Part shown: piece after piece, positions 1 to 5,896 of the stretch | Position numbering within the stretch: position 1 is the first letter of the stretch | How the letters are laid out: every line of letters starts with the position of its first letter | Assembly (NCBI GenBank): GCA_041493205.1 | Contig: JBGPYM010000183.1 | Location: 1 to 6,595 of the forward strand | Length of the DNA stretch: 6,595 nt | From: JBGPYM01 sp041493205 | GTDB lineage: Bacteria; Bacteroidota; Ignavibacteria; UBA10030; UBA6906 | Direction: 5' to 3' | Notes under the pieces: generated by a model | Seen by the model: only the letters and a program-made list of their open reading frames with translations | Database searches by the model: none | Told to the model about the DNA's origin: nothing | Program-made: the position numbers and the translations under genes

Positions 1-1116
1 CTGGAAGAACAGACCGTCCTTCGCCATCGCATAGTACACACGGGCTCCGGAGAGAATAAGCCCGTTGTTGCATCCAAAGGTCGACACCATGATCAGCACG
101 GCCATCACCGTGGCCGCAGCGGGACCGAGAATGACCGTCATCGCAGCGGTTCCGACCCGCTCGTCTGCCGCGAACTGTATCCCGCGTCCGATGACATCCG
201 CCCCCGCGGGGTGCCCTGACAGCGGCAGCACTCCCAGGTAGGCGACGTTTGCCAGGAGATAGAGGACGGTGACGCTCAGCGTGCCGAAAGCAAGGCTCAG
301 AGGAATTGTCCGCTTCGGGTTGACCGTTTCACCCGCGGTGAACGTCACGTTGTTCCAGGCGTCGCTCGCAAAGAGGGAGCCCACCATCGCGACCCCAAGT
401 GCTCCCAGGAGACCGACGCCGGAGAGCGTATTTGCCCGCAGGGCGCCGTCGGAAAAATAGACGGTGACTGCGTCCCAGAAGCTCCTGAAATTCACGGCAA
501 AATAGCCCAGCGATGCCCCTGCCACAAGACCGGTGACGATCAACACGAACAACGCTCCGGTCTTCGCAGTCGTGAACACGTTCTGAATGGTCTTGCCCCC
601 GACAATCCCCCGCGAATTGATCGCAGTCAGGACCAGAATGCTCGCGATAGCGACAAGGCGCTGGGCGGTGATCTTGACAAAGCCGAGGTGCAGGAGAACG
701 TTCGCATCTCCCAGGCCCGGGAAGAGCACGGCGGTGAATTTCGCAAACGCCACGCCGACGGCGGCGATGGTGCCGGTCTGAATGACCAGGAAGAATGTCC
801 ATCCGTACAGGAACCCGACGAGGGGATTGTATGCCTCGCGCAGATAGACGTACTGCCCGCCCGCGCGCGGCATCATGCCGGCAAGCTCGCCGTATGCAAG
901 CGCGCCGGTCACGGTCATGAGTCCGGTGATCAGCCACACGACCAGCAGCCATCCGCCGGACCCGACGGTCCGCGCGATGTCCGCGCTCACGATAAAAATG
1001 CCCGAGCCGATCATGGAGCCGATCACGAGCATGGTGCCATCGTACAGCCGCAGTTCGCGCTTGAATCCGCCGGTGTCGCCGCCCGCGCCCTGCTCCTGGA
1101 GTGCCGGTGTGTCCAT
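1..1116 (-). CDS. APC-superfamily amino acid permease, LAT/SteT-like (C-terminus cut by window edge)
   Basis: The frame is open from ATG 1116 to base 1, giving 372 residues without a stop; the missing C-terminus lies left of the window. The product is a polytopic inner-membrane amino acid transporter or exchanger. The first membrane segment carries the APC signature GSMIGSGIF (residues 33-41), preceded by the family-typical FKRELRLYDG. Further landmarks are MMPRAGGQYVYLREAY after the second and third helices, SDAWNNVTFTAGE near the middle, and NNGLILSGARVYYAMAKDG just before the cut. This pattern is closer to the L-type/SteT branch than to the neighbouring cationic-transporter branch; the substrate cannot be read from sequence. 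The start is 19 nt after the stop of the upstream permease and has no clear Shine-Dalgarno (the leader is ACGGCCACCCCC), so translation may be coupled. It is third in the dedA-permease-permease run. Confidence 0.93.
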   Translation of the reverse strand, partial: MDTPALQEQGAGGDTGGFKRELRLYDGTMLVIGSMIGSGIFIVSADIARTVGSGGWLLVVWLITGLMTVTGALAYGELAGMMPRAGGQYVYLREAYNPLVGFLYGWTFFLVIQTGTIAAVGVAFAKFTAVLFPGLGDANVLLHLGFVKITAQRLVAIASILVLTAINSRGIVGGKTIQNVFTTAKTGALFVLIVTGLVAGASLGYFAVNFRSFWDAVTVYFSDGALRANTLSGVGLLGALGVAMVGSLFASDAWNNVTFTAGETVNPKRTIPLSLAFGTLSVTVLYLLANVAYLGVLPLSGHPAGADVIGRGIQFAADERVGTAAMTVILGPAAATVMAVLIMVSTFGCNNGLILSGARVYYAMAKDGLFFQ

Positions 1117-1135
1117 GGGGGTGGCCGTCAGTTGT

Positions 1136-2641
1136 TTAGTAAGTTTTTCCGGCCGCGCGCATCTTCGCCAGAACGCTGTGCCGGCGTCCGTAACTGAAAT
1201 AGATGATAAACCCGAGACCAAGCCAGATGATGAGCCGCCACCAGTTTTCCTCGGGCAGCGAGAACATCAGGATGAGGCAGGAGATGATGCCCAGGATCGG
1301 CACCAGCGGGACGAACGGCGCACGGAACGGACGTTCGGCCTCCGGATGCTTCACGCGCATGATGAGGACTGCCGCGCAGACAATAGTGAATGCGAGCAGG
1401 GTACCGATGTTGGTCAGCTCGGCGAGAATTCTCAACGGGAGGAAGGCCGCCATCAGTGAGACAAAAACGCCCGTGAGGATCGTCGATTTGTACGGAGTAC
1501 GGAATTTTTCATGCACCGCCCCGAAGAATCCGGTGGGCACCAGGCCGTCGCGCGCCATCGCAAGAAGGACACGCGGCTGGCTCAGCATCATGACCAGGAG
1601 CACCGAGGTGATGCCGGTAATCGCGCCGACGTCGATCAGGCGGGCTGCCCAGGGGAGCCCCGCATCACGGAAGGCAACTGCGACGGGAGCGTTGATGTCG
1701 ATCCTGTCATAGCGGACCATGCCGGTGATGATGGCGGACACAAGGATGTACAGGATCGTGCAGATGATCAGGGATGCGATGATGCCGATCGGCACGTCTC
1801 TTCGGGGATTTTTCGCTTCCTCTGCGTGCGTGGAGACGGAATCGAATCCGATATAGGCAAAAAAGATCACCGCGGCGCCCGCAAGCACCCCGAGCGGCGC
1901 CCCGCCGGCACTCGTCTGTCCGATCAGCGTGTGGCCGAAAAAGCTGATGCCGGTGTACCCGAACGGCGCAAACGGCTGCCAGTTTTCCGGATTGATGTAA
2001 AACACCCCGACGACGATCACAAAGAGAACGATCGCAAGCTTCACCATCACCATCCCCGCATTAAACCTCGCGCTTTCGCGGATACCGATGACCAGGACTG
2101 TTGTGATGATGAACGTGATCAGAATAGCCGTAACGTCAAAGTACGCCCCCGTGGAGATGAACGTGTGCGCCATGGGGTCGAAGTCGAATGGAGCGTTCCC
2201 GAACGCGTAGGGGATATGGATGTTGAAACTCCTCAGGAGGTCCTGGAAATGCGCCGACCACCCATGTGCCACGGTTGACGACCCCACGGCGTACTCCAGG
2301 ACAAGATCCCACCCGATGATCCACGCGAAGAGTTCACCGAGGGTTGCGTAGGCATACGTATATGCCGACCCGGCGACCGGAACCATGGACGCAAATTCGG
2401 CATAACAGAGGGCGGCGAAGATGCAGGCGATTCCTGCCGCCACAAATGAGAGGATCAGTCCGGGACCCGCCTTGTCATGAGCGGCAACCCCCGTCAGGAC
2501 GAAGATCCCTGTGCCGATAACCGCGCCCACCCCGAGACTGGTCAGGGTCACTGGACCGAGCACCCGCCGCAGGCGGTTCTCTCCCCTCATCTCCTCGAGC
2601 AACAGGCTCAGGGGTTTTCGTTCGAAGAGCGGGTTTCCCAT
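1136..2641 (-). CDS. APC-superfamily amino acid permease, cationic amino acid transporter (CAT/YfnA-like) type
   Basis: This is a complete 501-residue integral membrane protein, a normal length for the family, with about 12 or more hydrophobic segments expected. A short amphipathic N-terminus (PLSLLLEEMRGENRLRRVLG) leads into GVGAVIGTGIF (residues 37-47), the substrate-binding unwound part of TM1. Other family marks are CYAEFASMVPVAGSAYTYAY in TM3, GFDSVSTHAEEAKNPRRDVP around residues 265-290, and SQPRVLLAMARDGLVP in TM8 and the following loop. These match bacterial CAT-type transporters such as YfnA/ApcT, which take up amino acids, probably with protons; the substrate is not determined. ATG 2641 is preceded by AGAGGG with a 6-nt spacer, a good ribosome binding site, which fixes the start. 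It begins 25 nt after the dedA stop and ends 19 nt before the next permease, so the three are likely co-transcribed. Confidence 0.96.
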   Translation of the reverse strand: MGNPLFERKPLSLLLEEMRGENRLRRVLGPVTLTSLGVGAVIGTGIFVLTGVAAHDKAGPGLILSFVAAGIACIFAALCYAEFASMVPVAGSAYTYAYATLGELFAWIIGWDLVLEYAVGSSTVAHGWSAHFQDLLRSFNIHIPYAFGNAPFDFDPMAHTFISTGAYFDVTAILITFIITTVLVIGIRESARFNAGMVMVKLAIVLFVIVVGVFYINPENWQPFAPFGYTGISFFGHTLIGQTSAGGAPLGVLAGAAVIFFAYIGFDSVSTHAEEAKNPRRDVPIGIIASLIICTILYILVSAIITGMVRYDRIDINAPVAVAFRDAGLPWAARLIDVGAITGITSVLLVMMLSQPRVLLAMARDGLVPTGFFGAVHEKFRTPYKSTILTGVFVSLMAAFLPLRILAELTNIGTLLAFTIVCAAVLIMRVKHPEAERPFRAPFVPLVPILGIISCLILMFSLPEENWWRLIIWLGLGFIIYFSYGRRHSVLAKMRAAGKTY

Positions 2642-2656
2642 AGGTTTCCCTCTGGA
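2642..2656 (-). promoter_or_regulatory. Shine-Dalgarno of the CAT-type permease
   Basis: Reading the minus strand, AGAGGG sits six bases before ATG 2641. This is the clearest ribosome binding site in the window and shows that at least some genes of this organism use SD-led initiation. Confidence 0.7.
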
Positions 2657-2666
2657 TAATGATTGT

Positions 2667-3308
2667 TTAGGAATGCCGGGCTTTCGATGTCAGCCGGTGA
2701 TGAGCATATTTAACGAACATGGGGAGTATCGAAATAAGCACGACGATGCCGATGACGTATTCTATCTTCTCCTCGATGCCCGGAATGGCGGTGCCAAGGT
2801 AGAAGCCGAGAAGGGTCATGCTGACAACCCATCCGACACCGCCGAAAATGTTGAAGAGAGCAAAGCGGCGGTACCTCATTTCCCCGATCCCGGCGACCAC
2901 CGGCGCAAACGTGCGCGCAAACGGCATGAATCGTGCGACAACGATGGTGATCCCGCCGTACTTTTCGTAGAACTCCCGCGTCTTTATGAGGTGGTCTCGG
3001 CGAAAAAAGCGGGATTGCGGTCTGGCATAGAGTGAATGCCCGGCACGGAGGCCGATCCAGTAGCCGGTGGCGTCGCCGCTGACTGCTGCCACGCTGAGGA
3101 CGGCGATGAGGATGGCCGGGTCAAGCTCCCCTGTCGCGGCCGCATACAGGCCCGCGGTTACCAGCAGGGAGTCGCCGGGGAGAAAAAAACCGATCAGAAG
3201 TCCCGTCTCGGCGAAAATAATTGCAAAGAGGCCGATGTACCCTCCCCAGATGACGATTTCCCGGAGGCTGGGAATCTGGGGAAGGACAAGCGCAAGATGT
3301 TGTTCCAA
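2667..3308 (-). CDS. DedA-family (VTT domain) inner-membrane protein
   Basis: This is a polytopic membrane protein of the DedA/SNARE-associated family, 213 residues from TTG 3308. Members act in envelope homeostasis, and some have been shown to recycle undecaprenyl phosphate or other lipids across the membrane. Diagnostic features are FAETGLLIGFFLPGDSLL near the N-terminus (acidic residue plus the re-entrant-loop FLPGDSLL), SGDATGYWIG, and VARFMPFARTFAPVVAGIG with the two conserved arginines. Two hydrophobic segments close the protein. Start choice: the frame is open to TTG 3383 (238 residues, with GGGAG 7 nt upstream). That extension is hydrophilic and basic and encodes a TTGTCT-N17-TATCTT promoter on the same strand. 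TTG 3308 has AGGGA 4 nt upstream and gives the usual family N-terminus (EQHLALVLPQIPSLREIV). I prefer 3308 but 3383 is possible. The gene heads the dedA-permease-permease run and diverges from recG. Confidence 0.92.
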   Translation of the reverse strand: MEQHLALVLPQIPSLREIVIWGGYIGLFAIIFAETGLLIGFFLPGDSLLVTAGLYAAATGELDPAILIAVLSVAAVSGDATGYWIGLRAGHSLYARPQSRFFRRDHLIKTREFYEKYGGITIVVARFMPFARTFAPVVAGIGEMRYRRFALFNIFGGVGWVVSMTLLGFYLGTAIPGIEEKIEYVIGIVVLISILPMFVKYAHHRLTSKARHS

Positions 3309-3354
3309 TCGGTCCCTGTGGTCTTCAAGAGCGAACGGGGGATTATTGCGGGAA

Positions 3355-3383
3355 AAGATACGACGTTTGGGCCTAAGAGACAA
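3355..3383 (-). promoter_or_regulatory. Candidate sigma70-type promoter of dedA and the permease run
   Basis: On the minus strand TTGTCT (3383-3378) is followed after exactly 17 bases by TATCTT (3360-3355). The -10 hexamer and spacer length are identical to those of the recG promoter candidate. Transcription would begin near 3348, leaving a leader of about 40 nt that contains AGGGA before TTG 3308. The -35 matches the consensus at four of six positions. It is a prediction from pattern only. Confidence 0.45.
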
Positions 3384-3407
3384 CAGAAATCTCCCGGCCG
3401 GCTCATC

Positions 3408-3436
3408 TTGACACTCCCCCCATGAGGCCGTATCTT
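3408..3436 (+). promoter_or_regulatory. Candidate sigma70-type promoter of recG
   Basis: A perfect TTGACA (3408-3413) is followed by a 17-base spacer and TATCTT (3431-3436, four of six matches to TATAAT). The expected start of transcription is near 3443. ATG 3422 lies inside the spacer and so could not be on this transcript; the next in-frame ATG is 3446, only a few bases after the predicted start site. Confidence 0.55.
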
Positions 3437-3445
3437 GGGGCCAAC

Positions 3446-5701
3446 ATGCAATCCCCCGTCATTCCCTCCGATCCGTTCTCTTCCCCCGTGCAGTATGTCA
3501 GGGGCATCGGCCCGAAAAAGTCAGCCGTGCTTGCACAATTCGGCATCCGGACCGTCTACGATCTCCTGCTCCATGTCCCTCGCCGGTACCTTGACAGGAC
3601 GACGATTGTTACTGTGGCTGCGCTTCGTGCTCTTGCATCCCGCCCCCCATCGGCCCTTGCGGTGGACGAGGAAACCACGCTCCGCCAGGAATATACCGTC
3701 GTCGGCGAGGTCCGCTCTTTCCGGGTCCTCGGCGTGGGGAAAAAATCGAGGTTCGTGCTTGTCCTCGCAGACCCCACCGGCTCGCTTCAGTGTCTCTGGT
3801 TCGGAGGCGTCCACTACTGGAAACAGATGTTCCACATCGGGGAAACGCTCGCCGTCTCCGGGCAACCCTCGTTTTACGGCACGATCCTTCAATTGATCCA
3901 TCCGGATATCGACCGGATAACCCCGCCGGCAGGAGAAGGGGAAGCAGACCCCTCCGGAACGCGCTGGCTCAACACGCTCCATACGGGCGGGCTTGTCCCG
4001 CTCTACCCCTCGGGCCAGGAACTGGTACGCGTGGGGCTGGACAGCGGGGGGTTTCGCAGAGTGATCGACGCGGCACTCCATACATATGGGGATGCCCTCC
4101 CCGAGCTGCTCCCGGCCTCTATTATAGCTGCCCGGAGCCTCATCCCTTTCTCCCGGGCCCTTACCTCAGTCCATTTTCCTAAAGAGCTCGATGAGCTCCA
4201 GAACGGCCTCAAACGATTGAAGTATGAGGAGCTTTTCCTGTTTCAGCTCAAGCTGGCGCTGAAAAGACTAAGGACAAAAACCGATAACGAAGGCATATCG
4301 TTCTCTCCGAAATCACGACTTGCACGGGATCTCGTCGATTCGCTCAGGTTTTCGCTGACGCGCGCCCAGGTTCGTGTGATCAATGAGATCTCACGGGACA
4401 TGGAATCGCCCCGCCCTATGAATCGTCTCCTGCAGGGCGACGTGGGGAGCGGGAAGACGATTGTGGCGCTGTGCGCAATGCTCATCGCTGTTGAAAACGG
4501 CTACCAGGCGGCGTTCATGGCGCCGACGGAATTGCTGGCGGAGCAGCATTTTGCCACGCTCTCGCATCTGCTGCACGGCCTGCCGGTAACGATCAGGCTG
4601 CTGGTGGGCGCTCAGAAATCCGCGCCACGCCGTGCAATTCTGGGAGAAATCCGCGAGGGCTCGGCACAGATCGTGGTCGGCACGCATGCCCTGTTTGAAA
4701 AAGATGTCGAGTTCAACCGGCTGGGAGTCGTCACGATCGACGAACAGCACCGGTTCGGCGTCATGCAGCGTGCATCGCTCCGCGGCAAGGGGAGCAATCC
4801 GGATGTACTCGTGATGACCGCAACACCGATCCCGCGTACGCTTTCACTGACCCTCTACGGTGACCTTGACGTTTCGGTGATCGACGAGCTCCCCGCGGGG
4901 CGCAGGCCCGTGACGACCCTCCTCCGGAGCGACGGCGAATGGGAGAGCGTGGCGGAATTTGTACGGGGCGAGATCCGTGCGGGACGCCAGGCGTATTTTG
5001 TGTATCCCCTGATCGAGGAATCGGAGAAGCTCGACCTCAAAGCGGCGACGGTTCATTTCAATCACCTGCAGAAAGAGGTGTTCCCCGGATTCCGTCTCGG
5101 GCTCATGCACGGGCGACTCCCGGGCGCGGAGCGCGACGACGTGATGCGGAAATTCACAAGCCGCGCACTTGACATCCTGGTCGCAACCACCGTGATCGAG
5201 GTGGGGATCGATGTGCCGAATGCTTCGGTCATGGTGATTGAGAATGCGGAACATTTCGGACTTGCACAGCTGCACCAGCTGCGTGGACGCGTCGGCCGCG
5301 GGAGCGATCAGTCCACGTGCATTATGATGACGAAGGGATGGCTCGCGCGTGCAGCGAAGCGCGTTCCGGGAAGGGAAGCGGACAGACTCGCGCTCGATCA
5401 GCAGCGTCTCGCGGAGCAGCGCCTCGCCGCGATGGTGCAGACGACGGACGGGTTCGTCATCGCGGAAACTGATCTCCGGCTCCGCGGTCCCGGGGATTTT
5501 TTCGGCACACGGCAGAGCGGCATCCCCGCGTTCAGAGTTGCCGACATTCTGACGGACACCGCATTGTTGAACGATGCGCGCGCGGATGCGTTCGCGCTCG
5601 TGGAAAACGATCCGCTGCTCGCGCAGTCCGATCATCGCGCACTCTCACTCCACCTTCGCACACGCGCAAGCGACGAGATGTCGCTTCTCACAGTAGGCTG
5701 A
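3446..5701 (+). CDS. recG: ATP-dependent DNA helicase RecG
   Basis: RecG is a monomeric SF2 double-stranded DNA translocase that remodels stalled replication forks and branch-migrates Holliday junctions in recombination and repair. Domains in order: helix-hairpin entry YVRGIGPKKSAVLAQFG and LLLHVPRRYLDR, then the OB-fold wedge at about residues 75-165. The helicase core follows, with GDVGSGKT (331-338), MAPTELLAEQHF, DEQH (432-435), TATPIPRT (458-465), VATTVIEVGIDVP (from 579) and QLRGRVGRG (611-619). The C-terminal TRG region has DGFVIAETDLRLRGPGDFFG and TRQSG. All catalytic motifs are intact. The linker at about 631-655 is some 20 residues longer than in E. coli RecG. Start: the longest frame begins at ATG 3422, inside the predicted promoter. 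ATG 3446 gives 751 residues and the usual distance to the RGIGP motif, with only GGGG as a weak SD. The gene stands alone on its strand, divergent from dedA. Confidence 0.97.
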   Translation: MQSPVIPSDPFSSPVQYVRGIGPKKSAVLAQFGIRTVYDLLLHVPRRYLDRTTIVTVAALRALASRPPSALAVDEETTLRQEYTVVGEVRSFRVLGVGKKSRFVLVLADPTGSLQCLWFGGVHYWKQMFHIGETLAVSGQPSFYGTILQLIHPDIDRITPPAGEGEADPSGTRWLNTLHTGGLVPLYPSGQELVRVGLDSGGFRRVIDAALHTYGDALPELLPASIIAARSLIPFSRALTSVHFPKELDELQNGLKRLKYEELFLFQLKLALKRLRTKTDNEGISFSPKSRLARDLVDSLRFSLTRAQVRVINEISRDMESPRPMNRLLQGDVGSGKTIVALCAMLIAVENGYQAAFMAPTELLAEQHFATLSHLLHGLPVTIRLLVGAQKSAPRRAILGEIREGSAQIVVGTHALFEKDVEFNRLGVVTIDEQHRFGVMQRASLRGKGSNPDVLVMTATPIPRTLSLTLYGDLDVSVIDELPAGRRPVTTLLRSDGEWESVAEFVRGEIRAGRQAYFVYPLIEESEKLDLKAATVHFNHLQKEVFPGFRLGLMHGRLPGAERDDVMRKFTSRALDILVATTVIEVGIDVPNASVMVIENAEHFGLAQLHQLRGRVGRGSDQSTCIMMTKGWLARAAKRVPGREADRLALDQQRLAEQRLAAMVQTTDGFVIAETDLRLRGPGDFFGTRQSGIPAFRVADILTDTALLNDARADAFALVENDPLLAQSDHRALSLHLRTRASDEMSLLTVG

Positions 5702-5703
5702 AG

Positions 5704-5770
5704 TTTTTTTCTCAATTCTTTTTTCTCTCTGCTCTCATCTCTTTCCTCTCGTTTCTTCCCCCAGCAATCT
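5704..5770 (+). terminator. G-poor pyrimidine tract after recG, possible Rho-utilisation region
   Basis: Just after the recG stop the sense strand becomes almost pure C/T. It contains T-runs at 5704-5710 and 5719-5724 and only three G residues in roughly the next 60 bases. C-rich, G-poor, unstructured RNA is what Rho binds, and no convincing hairpin plus T-run terminator is present for recG. Calling it a Rho-dependent termination region is inference from composition. Confidence 0.35.
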
Positions 5771-5787
5771 CCGTGCCGGAAGGGTGA

Positions 5788-5811
5788 CTGACCTCACTCA
5801 AAGCAGGTCAG
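5788..5811. repeat. Inverted repeat upstream of the ligase-like promoter (possible operator)
   Basis: CTGACCT (5788-5794) and AGGTCAG (5805-5811) form a perfect 7-bp inverted repeat with a 10-base centre. Its midpoint is about 61 bases before the predicted transcription start, a position often used by activators. A run of six T (5820-5825) follows, but eight bases past the stem, so it is a poor intrinsic terminator. The inner part CACTCAAAGCAG recurs almost exactly at 5857-5867. Confidence 0.45.
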
Positions 5812-5826
5812 AAATGCACTTTTTTC

Positions 5827-5854
5827 TTGACATCGAAACGAAATTGGTTATATT
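5827..5854 (+). promoter_or_regulatory. Candidate sigma70-type promoter of the D-Ala-D-Ala ligase-like gene
   Basis: A perfect TTGACA (5827-5832) is followed by 16 bases and TATATT (5849-5854, five of six matches to TATAAT). The site lies in an AT-rich island in an otherwise GC-rich window. Transcription would start near 5861. This is the best promoter match in the window and suggests the gene is controlled separately from recG. Confidence 0.6.
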
Positions 5855-5857
5855 AAC

Positions 5858-5873
5858 ACTCAAGCAGTTGAGT
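5858..5873. repeat. Inverted repeat at the predicted transcription start (possible operator)
   Basis: ACTCAA (5858-5863), four bases, then TTGAGT (5868-5873) make a perfect 6-bp inverted repeat lying directly downstream of the -10 box and over the predicted start site. That is a classic repressor position; it could also form a small hairpin at the very 5' end of the mRNA. Confidence 0.4.
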
Positions 5874-5887
5874 CAGTCGAACAGTTT

Positions 5888-5891
5888 GGAG
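5888..5891 (+). promoter_or_regulatory. Shine-Dalgarno candidate that favours a CTG start
   Basis: GGAG at 5888-5891 is followed by five T and then CTG 5897, in frame with the ligase-like protein. It lies about 27 nt into the transcript predicted from the promoter at 5827-5854. No ATG, GTG or TTG exists in this frame between the stop at 5828 and GTG 6074, so this site decides the start call. Confidence 0.4.
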
Positions 5892-5896
5892 TTTTT

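Noticed and set aside
329..952. 207-codon minus-strand frame within the LAT-type permease
   Set aside because: It is on the same strand but out of frame with a clear APC transporter; the product is extremely Arg-rich and without motifs.
1511..2278. Long open frame (255 codons) on the plus strand opposite the CAT-type permease
   Set aside because: The product is rich in Asp, His and Arg with no domain resemblance. Such antisense frames are expected opposite a GC-rich membrane-protein gene, and the minus-strand protein is unmistakable.
3194..3451. 85-codon minus-strand frame starting upstream of dedA with ATG codons
   Set aside because: It is in a different frame from DedA, crosses both divergent promoters, and its product has no recognisable features.
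4844..5635. 263-codon open frame on the minus strand inside recG
   Set aside because: It lies opposite the conserved helicase motifs and its translation is Arg/His-rich and unlike any family I know, so it is a shadow of recG codon bias.
5668..5710. Hairpin AAGCGAC/GTCGCTT (5668-5686) with T-run 5704-5710 as an intrinsic terminator of recG
   Set aside because: The stem is inside the recG coding region and the T-run begins 17 bases later, too far for a canonical intrinsic terminator.
5827..5876. Riboswitch or attenuator in the ligase-like leader
   Set aside because: The predicted leader is only about 36 nt, too short for a known riboswitch; only a 6-bp hairpin can form.
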